64,000 bases of DNA from positions 124,001-188,000 of the forward strand of contig NC_008347.1 in assembly GCF_000014745.1 (NCBI RefSeq), given 5' to 3'. The translations under genes and the position numbers were made by a program. The notes under the pieces are model-generated. The model was not told the origin of the DNA. It did not search any database and saw only the letters and a list, made by a program, of their open reading frames with translations. Of this stretch, positions 46,818 through 55,023 are shown piece after piece (positions within the stretch are counted from its first letter, which is position 1; every line of letters starts with the position of its first letter). Origin of the DNA: Maricaulis maris MCS10. Lineage in GTDB: Bacteria; Pseudomonadota; Alphaproteobacteria; Caulobacterales; Maricaulaceae.

Positions 46818-47735
46818 ATGAGCGATCTGAAACTCTTCCGCCTGGACGGGCCGTCGGTCTGTGAGATCGAAGGCTCATCCGCCGCGCTGGAAAAATCCCT
46901 TCAGGACCTGATCGAGCGTAATCTGGAGACCTTTCTGGGCGTGCGCTTCCTGGCGTCGGAATTCTCGACCGGGCGCGAGCATGGCGGGCGGATGGACACA
47001 CTCGGGATCGATGAAAACGGCTGCCCCGTGATCATTGAGTACAAGCACGCCACCAACGCCAACGTCATCAATCAGGGCCTCTTCTACCTCGATTGGCTGG
47101 TCACTCATCGCGGTGACTTCGAGATGCTGGTGCTCAAGGCGTTCGGGCAGGAGGCGGCGCAAAGCGTCGAGTGGACAGCGCCGCGGCTTATCTGCATCGC
47201 CGGTGATTTCAGCCGGTATGACGAACACGCCATCAAGCAGATGAACCACAATATCGAGCTGATCCGCTATGTCCGCTTTGGCGAGGACTTGTTGATGCTG
47301 GAGCAGGTCAATGCGGTGTCGGCGACGGGCAATGGAGCGGCTACAGGCGCTCTCTCCTCGTCGGGCGGTGGCGCCCAATACAAGACGGTCACCGAATACC
47401 TGGGAGACGCTGACCAGGCACTCACGGACCGTTTCGAGGCGCTGAAAGAGCACCTGTTCAATCTCGGTGACGACGTCCAGCTGAAGACGCTGAAATACTA
47501 TCTGGCCTTCAAGCGCATCAAGAATTTCGCCTGTGTCGAGCTGCGCAACCGGTCCGGCGTGATCCTGGTTTATCTGAAAATCGATCCGGACAGCGTCCAG
47601 CTAGAGGACGGGTTCACCCGCGATGTCCGCAAGATCGGTCATTACGGGACCGGCGATCTGGAGGTGACGTTGCGCTCCGCGGATGATCTGGAAAAAGCCA
47701 AACCGCTGGTCGAACGCAGCTATGAGAGCGCGTGA
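46818..47735 (+). CDS. DUF5655/PD-(D/E)xK nuclease-like protein
   Basis: The 305-residue protein has an N-terminal PD-(D/E)xK-type core: LETFLGVRFLASEF, GGRMDTLGIDENGCPVIIEYKHATNANVINQGLFYLDWL, with D of RMDTLGID and E-x-K of IEYK as candidate catalytic residues. A low-complexity linker (about 175-195) is followed by a DUF5655-like C-terminal domain (ALKEHLFNLGDDVQLKTLKYYLAFKRIKNFACVEL, VYLKIDPDSV, GTGDLEVTLRSADDLEKAKPLVERSY). It lies 3 nt after the GIY-YIG-like gene. Relatives often occur beside restriction genes. Confidence 0.8.
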   Translation: MSDLKLFRLDGPSVCEIEGSSAALEKSLQDLIERNLETFLGVRFLASEFSTGREHGGRMDTLGIDENGCPVIIEYKHATNANVINQGLFYLDWLVTHRGDFEMLVLKAFGQEAAQSVEWTAPRLICIAGDFSRYDEHAIKQMNHNIELIRYVRFGEDLLMLEQVNAVSATGNGAATGALSSSGGGAQYKTVTEYLGDADQALTDRFEALKEHLFNLGDDVQLKTLKYYLAFKRIKNFACVELRNRSGVILVYLKIDPDSVQLEDGFTRDVRKIGHYGTGDLEVTLRSADDLEKAKPLVERSYESA

Positions 47736-47744
47736 GGGGTTTAG

Positions 47745-49532
47745 ATGCGACTGACACGAATAGAGATCGAAAACTTCAAGGGCATCGGCAAACGCCAGGT
47801 GATCGACCTCGCGCCCATCACGCTCCTGTTCGGGCCGAACAGCGCCGGCAAGAGTACCGTCCTGCAGGCGCTTCATTACGTCCGGGAGATATTGGAGCGC
47901 CAGAACCCGGACCCGGATGAAACCATCGCGGGCGGGCTCATTGACCTAGGAGGGTTCACTTCGCTCGTGCACCGGCATGAGCTGGACCGGGCGATACAGA
48001 TCAAGCTGGTGGGCTCGCTCAACGAAGGTGAGGTCAACGAGTACCTGGAACTAAACACCGGCGAGTTTCTCATTGATGATCGCTTCGCCGCCCTGCCTAT
48101 TCGATACCTGATCGGCGAAAATTCGGACCTTAAGGATCGCGGCGTTGTTGAGACCGTCGCCGTCGAGTTCAGTGTCAGTTGGAGTGACGCGCACGACGCT
48201 CCCTACGTTGACCGCATCAGCTTTGAGATGGACGGTGAGCGCACCCTATCGATTGAAAGCAAGCCGGATCGAGGTCGCGCTATTCTCACCGGTTTTAACT
48301 TCAAACACCCTCTGTTCCAGCAGTTCATCGACCTGGATGATGAACTCGACGAAGAGGAGCTTGATGGGCTCGCCTCGGATCCAAGTGAGGCACCTGAGGA
48401 CCCATTCTCATCCCCACTGGGAAGCGAGGTCTGGGAGCTTTCAGCCGACCTCTCGATGGAAACATCGCCACTCGCGGGCAGTGAATTCCGCGTCGCAGCC
48501 TGGACCCCCTTTGGTGCGCTTCCGGATTTGGATCGAGATTTGGACATCGCGCTTACGGAGGTGGATGAGAGCGAGGTACAGGATAAGCACTCAAGCGGCG
48601 CTGCGGTGCAACGTTTGACCAAGTCCGCCCAGGAAGAAGTGAAGCGCGAGCTAATCGGAGAGGCCCGCCGCCGAGACGCGCTCGAAGAAACGCTCGATGA
48701 GCTAGTTCGAGGGCCGTTGCGGATTTTAAGGGCACATCTTAAGGCGACGAGGTATGTGGGGCCGCTTCGGGACATCCCTTCACGTTCGTTCTCGCCAAAA
48801 GCCTCACCCGATGAAGGCCGGTGGGCTTCGGGATTGGCCGCTTGGGATCGCTTGGCACAACCAGGCTCGGAACGGTTGCTGCGCGAAACAAATGCTTGGT
48901 TGGCAGACAGTGATCGGTTGAACATTGGCTGTCAGGTCGAGCGTTTGCACTATCGGGAAGTGCCGGTTCCAGGGGCTATATCCGCGTTGTTTGAGCGCGG
49001 GTTGACCGAAGATGATCTGGGTCTTCTTCAGGAGCTCTACCAGGATCTCGCGGTTCGTACCGAATTGTCGCTTCGCGATCTGAAGGCGGGTGTTGTGGTC
49101 GCGCCTGCGGACGTTGGGGTGGGGGTGTCTCAACTCGTGCCGGTCGTTGTCGCGTGCCTCGATGACTATGAAAGCATCCTGGCTATCGAACAGCCTGAGC
49201 TTCACATTCATCCGGCCGTGCAGGTTGGGTTGGGTGACCTCTTCATTTCTGCTGCAGCCAATGCTGATCTCGATACGGGCAGCACAACTCTACTCGTCGA
49301 AACGCACAGCGAGCATCTGATGTTGCGCCTCCTGCGGCGCATTCGAGAGGCCTCGGAGGGCGACATTCCTCCATGTGGTCACTCACTGCGGCCTGAGGAA
49401 CTGTCCGTCATCTACGTAGAGGCGACAGATGAGGCGGTACGTTTCAAGCGTCTGCGGATCGATAGCGATGGGGAATTCATAGATCGCTGGCCCAAAGGCT
49501 TCTTTGAAGAACGGGCGGAGGAGCTTTTCTGA
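47745..49532 (+). CDS. AAA ATPase with DUF3696, putative defence component
   Basis: The 595-residue SMC/ABC-like ATPase has Walker A GPNSAGKST at residues 30-38 and Walker B LAIEQPELHIHP. The H-loop region is LLVETHSEHLMLRLLRRI, and the C-terminal DUF3696 end is SDGEFIDRWPKGFFEERAEELF. A long acidic insertion lies between the two ATP-binding halves (about residues 200-240). ATPases of this type act as the sensor half of several two-gene anti-phage systems. Its stop overlaps the start of a PLD-like gene by one base, which points to a sensor/effector pair. Confidence 0.88.
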   Translation: MRLTRIEIENFKGIGKRQVIDLAPITLLFGPNSAGKSTVLQALHYVREILERQNPDPDETIAGGLIDLGGFTSLVHRHELDRAIQIKLVGSLNEGEVNEYLELNTGEFLIDDRFAALPIRYLIGENSDLKDRGVVETVAVEFSVSWSDAHDAPYVDRISFEMDGERTLSIESKPDRGRAILTGFNFKHPLFQQFIDLDDELDEEELDGLASDPSEAPEDPFSSPLGSEVWELSADLSMETSPLAGSEFRVAAWTPFGALPDLDRDLDIALTEVDESEVQDKHSSGAAVQRLTKSAQEEVKRELIGEARRRDALEETLDELVRGPLRILRAHLKATRYVGPLRDIPSRSFSPKASPDEGRWASGLAAWDRLAQPGSERLLRETNAWLADSDRLNIGCQVERLHYREVPVPGAISALFERGLTEDDLGLLQELYQDLAVRTELSLRDLKAGVVVAPADVGVGVSQLVPVVVACLDDYESILAIEQPELHIHPAVQVGLGDLFISAAANADLDTGSTTLLVETHSEHLMLRLLRRIREASEGDIPPCGHSLRPEELSVIYVEATDEAVRFKRLRIDSDGEFIDRWPKGFFEERAEELF

Positions 49533-50455
49533 TGCTCTATGAATATGCGGTGGACCCCGAAATTACCCGGCGAGAGGTTGCTGAGCTCCAGCACCTCTTC
49601 GCGCTCTTCGGACTGGATCGCGGGAGGTACATCTCCAAGTTTCCAGAGCGGCGATGGCTTCGATTAGCGTATCAAGCCGTTGCTGGTCGCCCAGAAGTCG
49701 AGAAGAAGCGCATCGAAATTCTGTTGGGTCGAGCCAAGTCCGACAAACTATTTTTCAGCTATCGGAACTATGACCCCAATATTGGATGGTCAGATAATGT
49801 GGTCGCAGAGCACACGGCTCGTCCATTTCAAGCAATTATTGCTGAAGAGGCCGACCCAGGGGTGGCGGCCTGGGTAGCGAGCGAGAACGTCGATGAAGGG
49901 CACGAGCTGTTCGCGTGTGCGCCGACCTGTCGAGTTCCGAGGACCGCTGCGGCTATTGCTGAGAAATTGGCCCCGATAGCCATGGCAGGAAACAGGTTCG
50001 TCCTGGTGGACCCTTATCTCGATTTGCGAAACCTGAAAGGACAGGACCACCGCTCAACCATTCGTGAATTGTTGGGATTGCTCGCAGCGAACGGTCTTGA
50101 AAATGTGACCTTGGAGCTGCACTGGCGAACCCACGATACACGTCCTCCTGAAAGCTTCGTTGTTTCGCACGCTAGCGGGTGGTGCAAAGGCATTCTTCCC
50201 GCTGGCTACAAGTTGGAGATTTATGAGTGGTCCGAACGCCAGGGTGGCGAGGATTTCCACGACCGCTTCTTCTTGACCGACGCAGGGGGAGTAGTGGTCG
50301 GAGCAGGTTTCGAAGTCATTGGAGCGCATGAGCAGGTTCAAATCGGGTTGCTAGCTCCCGCAGATGTGGCGTCTCACTTGGCCGACCTCGATCCAGCGAA
50401 CGGAGCTTTCGATTTGGTCTTCGGTCCGGTGATAGTGGAAAGTGATCAAGCCTGA
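49532..50455 (+). CDS. PLD-like putative effector nuclease paired with the ATPase
   Basis: The 307-residue protein ends with a phospholipase D-like half-site: EDFHDRFFLTDAGGVVVGAGFEVIGAHEQVQIGLL, where H-x-(K/R)-x-n-D is HDRFFLTD. Upstream is FVLVDPYLDLRNL, the strand typical of this fold. The N-terminal 120 residues (ITRREVAELQHLFALFGLDRGRYI, DKLFFSYRNYDPNIGW) match nothing I know. One half-site implies a dimer, as in Nuc-type nucleases. The start is coupled to the ATPase (TGATG). Nuclease action is inferred. Confidence 0.68.
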   Translation: MLYEYAVDPEITRREVAELQHLFALFGLDRGRYISKFPERRWLRLAYQAVAGRPEVEKKRIEILLGRAKSDKLFFSYRNYDPNIGWSDNVVAEHTARPFQAIIAEEADPGVAAWVASENVDEGHELFACAPTCRVPRTAAAIAEKLAPIAMAGNRFVLVDPYLDLRNLKGQDHRSTIRELLGLLAANGLENVTLELHWRTHDTRPPESFVVSHASGWCKGILPAGYKLEIYEWSERQGGEDFHDRFFLTDAGGVVVGAGFEVIGAHEQVQIGLLAPADVASHLADLDPANGAFDLVFGPVIVESDQA

Positions 50456-50512
50456 ACGGTCTCTGGGCCGGATTGGTCTAATTTCGAATACATAACGTGC
50501 GCGGCCGGACTT

Positions 50513-50543
50513 GTTCCGATATCGTTCCTATAACAATTCCTAT
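50513..50543 (+). repeat. Right-arm repeats of the internal att site
   Basis: GTTCCGAT (50513-50520), GTTCCTAT (50524-50531) and ATTCCTAT (50536-50543) precede the internal core by 100, 89 and 77 bp. The attR copies precede their core by 90, 77 and 64 bp, so two distances match. Confidence 0.65.
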
Positions 50544-50611
50544 TCCAATTGACCCCGCTGCTCCCTGTGTAACAATTTCAATGTCTTACACGGGGTAAAA
50601 CCATGGTCATC

Positions 50612-50622
50612 AAATCCCACCC
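50612..50622 (+). other. Internal, partial att core between elements A and B
   Basis: AAATCCCACCC matches the first 11 bases of the attR region (56617-56627), including the A before the repeat. The next bases (GCAAG) diverge. GTTCC-type arms stand on both sides at the distances seen at the island ends. The gene content changes strand and theme exactly here. Confidence 0.6.
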
Positions 50623-50696
50623 GCAAGTTCGGGGGTGCGGATTTTGTAGATGTTCCCGAGGGTTAGCTGTCGCAGCTCTGTGGAGCCATAATAAGT

Positions 50697-50704
50697 GTTC
50701 CGAT
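50697..50704 (+). repeat. Left-arm repeat of the internal att site
   Basis: GTTCCGAT starts 84 bp after the AATCCC of the internal core; the attL arm repeat starts 84 bp after the AATCCC of the attL core. Confidence 0.55.
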
Positions 50705-50709
50705 CGCGT

Positions 50710-53268
50710 CTAAAGCCGCGGATCAACCGGCTCTGTCTCCAGGGCCAGAACACCAAAGACGCACTCGTGCACCCGCGCTAGCGGTGCGTGCTGGGTGAAG
50801 CGGTCGAGTGCCTCCAGGCCCAAGCTGAATTCACGCAAGGCGAGTGATCTCTTCCGGCCGAGCCCGCGCTCCCGCAATCGTTCGAGATGCGCTGGGGCGT
50901 CATAGTCGGGGCCGTAAATGATGCGGAGGTATTCCTTACCCCGCACTTTGACGGCGGGCTGGATGAGCCCCTTCTTGCCGCGAGCGATGAAGGTCGACGG
51001 TTTGACGACCATGCCTTCGCCGCCCTTCGCCGTCATATCGTCCCACCATTGCGCCGCTGCCTCACAAGCGGAAGCGTCGGACAGGTCGACCGAGCGCCAG
51101 CGGGTGCTCATCAGAAGCGGATCGTTCTGGTTTGCCAGCTCCGCCAGAGTTTCCATGTGCCAGCTGTGCGGTTTGTCGGTGTGGACATGGCCATCACTGG
51201 CGAGAATATGGAAAGGTGCGATCTTGAGATCGTCCAGGCCCTCTACCGGCCAGACATATTGCCGGTAGGCGTCTCCGAACCCTTTGATCGCCTCGAGGCG
51301 TTCTGCGTTAGCCTTCGCCTCCCCGGACAGATCAACGCCGCGTTCCAGAGCCTTCTCCAGCACGGACTGCGCAGCTATGAGGCCCAAGAGACCGGCGCTG
51401 CCCACGCGGGCGTATTGATGCTCGATCAGGCTTTGAGCCTTGGTCGACCAAGGCAAAATTTCCATGTCGAGACAGAACCAGCTCGCGTCGAACTTGTCCC
51501 ACCAACCCGCCTTTGTGATGGCATCGCGCATCCGCGCGGTGACCTGGCGTTCTTGCTCGGCGGAGAAGAACGGCCGCCCCGTCCGGGTATAGATCACGCC
51601 GGTCCGGCTGGACGACTTGAAGTGTGTCTCGGCTGCGTCCTCGTCACGGCAGATGACGGCCACGGCGCGAGAGCCCATATGCTTTTCTTCGCAAACGACG
51701 GCGTCGACGCCTCGCGATCGATAGAAATCGAAGGCTTCCTCCGGCCGCTCAAGCCAACCCTCTTTCTGACAGGTCTCGACCGGCGACATTGTGGGCGGCA
51801 GATAGATCAGCCAGCGAGGGTCTACGGCGAAACGGCTCATCGTCTCTAATGCACCTGCGGAATGCGCTTCGGAGATTGTCACCAGACCGTTCGTGCCGGT
51901 CTCGATAGAGCGTTTTCCGAGGACATCGTCCAGCCGGATGGCGGTCGGGTCAGCGGCCGTAGCGACCTTAACCAGTGGCTTGACGGGTTCACACCAGACC
52001 TGCTCGGCCGGGACGTCGACAATCTCTTGTTCCGGCCAGCGCAAAGCCGTCAGCTTGCCGCCGAAGACACAGCCCGTGTCGATACAGATGGTTCCGTTGA
52101 CCCATTCAGCCTCGGGCGTCGGCGTGTGACCGTAGACGACCTTGGCGCGTCCGCGATAATTCGCGGCCCAGTCCGCACGAACGGGCAAGCCGAATTCGTC
52201 GATTTCACCGGTCGTATCGCCATACATGGCAAAGCTGCGCACCTTGCCGCTGGCACGGTTGTGCATGTCTTCGCTCAAGCCCGCATGCGCGACGACCAAT
52301 TTGCCCTCGTCGAAGACATAGTGGCTGATCAGACCATCCAGCCAGACGCGCATCTCTTCGGCAAAACCCTCCGGCTGAGCCTCGAATTGTTCCACTGTCT
52401 CGGCCAGGCCGTGGGTCAGCTGGACATTGCGACCATTCAGCTTGCGGACCAGCTTGTTTTCGTGATTGCCGATGACGCAAAAAGCCGTACCCGCCTCGAC
52501 CATACCTTTGACGAGACGCAGCACATCGGGCGAACGCGGGCCGCGGTCGACGAGGTCGCCGACGAAGATGGCGCGGCGGCCCTCTGGCGGTGTCACCTCA
52601 TAGCTGCGCAGTCCCGGTTCGCCGTCGCGAGCGATGGTGTAGCCGAGCTCTTCCAGCAGGCTTTCCAGCTCACCGGCGCAACCATGGATGTCGCCGATGA
52701 TGTCGAATGGGCCACTCTCTGACCGCTTGTCCGGCCAGAGCGGCATGCGCTCGATGGCTGCCAGCGCGTCCATCTCCTCCGGCGTGTCGAAGACGTGAAC
52801 ATTGCGCACGCCCTCGCGCTTCTGCAGACCCTTGAAGCCACGTTTCATGGCCTTGAGATGATTGCGCACGACGTGCGAGCCAAAGCTGCGGTTCTCGCGT
52901 TGCTGATTGCGCGCGCGGCAGATTTTCTCGTCGATGAAGAAGGCCAGGGCAACGGGCAGCGCGTGGTATTTCCGGGCCAGCGCTACAAATCGCGCGCGAT
53001 CCTCGGGCTTCACATTGGTGGCGTCGATAACCGTCAGGCGGCGCGCGGTGAGGCGCTTTTCCGCAATGAACTCGACCAACTCGAACGCGTCCTTGGTCAC
53101 GGACTGATCCGTCTCGTCATCGGCCAGCAGAGCGCGGCAGGTATCCGAGGAAACAATCTCGGTTTCCTTGAAATGCTTGCGTGCGAAGGTCGACTTTCCC
53201 GAACCGGACGGACCGATCAGGAGGATGAGGCAAAACTCGGGAATGGAGATGGAGGTGCGGCCTCTCAT
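50710..53268 (-). CDS. pnkp: Polynucleotide kinase-phosphatase-ligase (bacterial Pnkp)
   Basis: The 852-residue three-domain RNA-repair enzyme has an N-terminal 5'-kinase with P-loop GPSGSGKST (residues 19-27). The central metallophosphoesterase (2',3'-phosphatase) has DIIGDIHGCAGEL, FVGDLVDRG, VIGNHENKL, VVAHAGL and YGHTPTP. The C-terminal ligase-like adenylyltransferase has nucleophile Lys in CEEKHMGSRAV. The size agrees with Clostridium thermocellum Pnkp, which heals and, with Hen1, seals tRNAs cut by ribotoxins. It is the last gene of the hen1 operon; the start overlaps the SMI1-like stop by 4 nt. Confidence 0.95.
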   Translation of the reverse strand: MRGRTSISIPEFCLILLIGPSGSGKSTFARKHFKETEIVSSDTCRALLADDETDQSVTKDAFELVEFIAEKRLTARRLTVIDATNVKPEDRARFVALARKYHALPVALAFFIDEKICRARNQQRENRSFGSHVVRNHLKAMKRGFKGLQKREGVRNVHVFDTPEEMDALAAIERMPLWPDKRSESGPFDIIGDIHGCAGELESLLEELGYTIARDGEPGLRSYEVTPPEGRRAIFVGDLVDRGPRSPDVLRLVKGMVEAGTAFCVIGNHENKLVRKLNGRNVQLTHGLAETVEQFEAQPEGFAEEMRVWLDGLISHYVFDEGKLVVAHAGLSEDMHNRASGKVRSFAMYGDTTGEIDEFGLPVRADWAANYRGRAKVVYGHTPTPEAEWVNGTICIDTGCVFGGKLTALRWPEQEIVDVPAEQVWCEPVKPLVKVATAADPTAIRLDDVLGKRSIETGTNGLVTISEAHSAGALETMSRFAVDPRWLIYLPPTMSPVETCQKEGWLERPEEAFDFYRSRGVDAVVCEEKHMGSRAVAVICRDEDAAETHFKSSSRTGVIYTRTGRPFFSAEQERQVTARMRDAITKAGWWDKFDASWFCLDMEILPWSTKAQSLIEHQYARVGSAGLLGLIAAQSVLEKALERGVDLSGEAKANAERLEAIKGFGDAYRQYVWPVEGLDDLKIAPFHILASDGHVHTDKPHSWHMETLAELANQNDPLLMSTRWRSVDLSDASACEAAAQWWDDMTAKGGEGMVVKPSTFIARGKKGLIQPAVKVRGKEYLRIIYGPDYDAPAHLERLRERGLGRKRSLALREFSLGLEALDRFTQHAPLARVHECVFGVLALETEPVDPRL

Positions 53269-53864
53269 GCAAAAAATCCGTCCGTAGACTCGACGAAGTC
53301 GCTCCAAACAGGAATGCGGCGTTTTAGGTTCGGGAATGGTCGCTCACCTGGCCCGGATACAAACTCTCTCACGAGGTAGTCTGCCAAATCTGCCCCATAG
53401 TAGATGATGTCGGTTTGCCAGATCGAGAAGACAGGGTTTCTGTCTAGGCATGGATCGACGGGGAGATATCGATGTCCCGAAACTGGAACGAGGCGGGGCC
53501 AGGTTTTCATGTCCGCATCGGCAATTGCTTTCGCTTCAGCCAACGAGGAAGGGCGCTGCCCCCAACGGGAGAGCCAAATCTTGTTGTGTTCGATGTCAAA
53601 GTGGATACCGCTGTAAACACGCTCAATCGACGCTTTGTAACTCGCCAATGTGAACTCGGCCCACGGAAAGAAAACACCTCCGGGGTCCTGAACATGGGTC
53701 AGCAGAAAACGAAGGTCCGGCGGAAGGTCGAACCCCAAATCACGCTCAATGGCGTCAAGTTCATGGTTTGATACACCTTTGACGCCGTACTTGGGTGCTT
53801 GCCTGTTTCCGGTATGCTGATGCGCGTTCAGCTCGTCAAACAGGTCCTGGGAGAGCGTGATCAT
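53265..53864 (-). CDS. SMI1/KNR4-family protein in the RNA-repair operon
   Basis: The 199-residue protein has the SMI1/KNR4 (SUKH) pattern: GVSNHELDAIERDLGFDLPPDLRFLLTHVQDPGGVFFPW at residues 30-70 and VFSIWQTDIIYYGADLADYLVREF. SUKH proteins are often immunity proteins against nuclease toxins. Here it lies between rlaP and pnkp with 4-nt overlaps on both sides, so it belongs to the repair operon. Whether it neutralises an RNA-cutting toxin is an inference. Confidence 0.82.
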   Translation of the reverse strand: MITLSQDLFDELNAHQHTGNRQAPKYGVKGVSNHELDAIERDLGFDLPPDLRFLLTHVQDPGGVFFPWAEFTLASYKASIERVYSGIHFDIEHNKIWLSRWGQRPSSLAEAKAIADADMKTWPRLVPVSGHRYLPVDPCLDRNPVFSIWQTDIIYYGADLADYLVREFVSGPGERPFPNLKRRIPVWSDFVESTDGFFA

Positions 53865-54673
53865 CCACTGCCCTCCACGATATCGCGAAACAGGCCATCC
53901 GCCTCGTCGCGCAGGTTCCTGCGCTCAGACTTCAGCCCCTTGCTCACCTCGCGTGCCCAGTCGAACTCGGCCTCGATAAAAGCGTCGATCACCCCAACGC
54001 GTGGCGCTAGACCTACCTCTTTTGATTGGCTTTTGGCGATCAGGAGTTCGTTCAACGCATCCGTCAGTTCAGCGGACACATCGATACCGGCCAGCAATTC
54101 CTGGAAGTTCATCGGCGGGATGATGTCCGCATGCATGCGCACCCAGCGCAGCGCCATCGCCGGGCGGACAATGTAGAAATACTTCTTCAGGTTTACCTGA
54201 TCCTTCGGCGCGATGTGCCTATTCAGCAGGCTTTCACCAAGATTGAAATAGTGGTGCACGCAAGCCGGGCCGTGGGCGACGCGTTCGGCAAAGCCTTTCA
54301 GACGTGCGCAGGTCGTTTCATCCCACATGTAGCGGATCGGGCTCGACAGCCATTCCAGCAGGACTGGGTTAGGCTTCAAGAGCAGGTTCAGTGCCTTCTT
54401 GATGTCCCAGCCATTGATGTCGAGGTCGCCATCAATGGGCAACTCGATTACGTCCCGGCCCGGTTCAAGCGAGAGATACCAGTCGCGCGGACGGGCGTAG
54501 ACAAAGCGAGCGTCATAATCGCTATCCGGCGAGGGAAAACCCCAGGCCCGGCTGCCGCTCTCTATGGCGAACAGGATGCGTACGTTCTCCCGCGTCTCGA
54601 TCTGCCGGAGCTGGTTGAGGATGGTGTCGTGCATCGCCGGGGAAATGGACGGGTTGAACGCGATGGTGGTCAC
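53861..54673 (-). CDS. RlaP-type nucleotidyltransferase
   Basis: The 270-residue protein belongs to the YcgL/COG3541 nucleotidyltransferase family, often linked to RNA ligases (RlaP). It has ILFAIESGSRAWGFPSPDSDYDARFVYARPRDWYLSL with the G-S and D-x-D metal motif, then DINGWDIKKALNLLLKPNPVLLEWLSSPI and a helical C-terminus. I chose the GTG at 54673 because it overlaps the upstream stop by 4 nt, like every other junction in this operon; an ATG at 54634 (MHDTILNQL) is the alternative. It may repair or modify RNA ends. Confidence 0.83.
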   Translation of the reverse strand: MTTIAFNPSISPAMHDTILNQLRQIETRENVRILFAIESGSRAWGFPSPDSDYDARFVYARPRDWYLSLEPGRDVIELPIDGDLDINGWDIKKALNLLLKPNPVLLEWLSSPIRYMWDETTCARLKGFAERVAHGPACVHHYFNLGESLLNRHIAPKDQVNLKKYFYIVRPAMALRWVRMHADIIPPMNFQELLAGIDVSAELTDALNELLIAKSQSKEVGLAPRVGVIDAFIEAEFDWAREVSKGLKSERRNLRDEADGLFRDIVEGSG

Positions 54674-55023
54674 AATGCCGCTCCCCCGGTTACTTCCGAA
54701 GGTCGCTCGTCGCGAACAAGCGTGGCCAGGTCCTCGTACCAGGAACAATCCATTCCAAAATACTCATCATCGGCGAAGATAAGGCCCCAAGGAGCGCCGA
54801 GGGCACCGTGTCCGCCTTCGCAATAGGCGATGACAATCTTGCGACCGCCCGCCGTCCCAACTTCTCCGACAATCCAGGCTGGGAACGCTTCGTCCTTCCC
54901 ATACTCCCAATGCAGCGTGGTTGTACGCGGCTCGATGAGCCGCTCGCTCAGCCAAGAGCGAGCCGCGTCATCAATTATCAGGCCGAGCTGCTCCTCAACC
55001 TTTCTGGTGACCGGGCTGTTCAT
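54670..55023 (-). CDS. Small unknown protein in the RNA-repair operon
   Basis: The 117-residue protein begins MNSPVTRKVEEQLGLIIDDAARSWLSERLIE and has a beta-rich middle (TTTLHWEYGKDEAFPAWIVGEV, IVIAYCEGGHGALGAPWGLIF). The end is ADDEYFGMDCSWYEDLATLVRDE. I do not recognise a family; the size and acidic WYEDL end recall small immunity-type proteins. It overlaps hen1 and rlaP by 4 nt each, so it is certainly part of the operon. Confidence 0.72.
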   Translation of the reverse strand: MNSPVTRKVEEQLGLIIDDAARSWLSERLIEPRTTTLHWEYGKDEAFPAWIVGEVGTAGGRKIVIAYCEGGHGALGAPWGLIFADDEYFGMDCSWYEDLATLVRDERPSEVTGGAAL

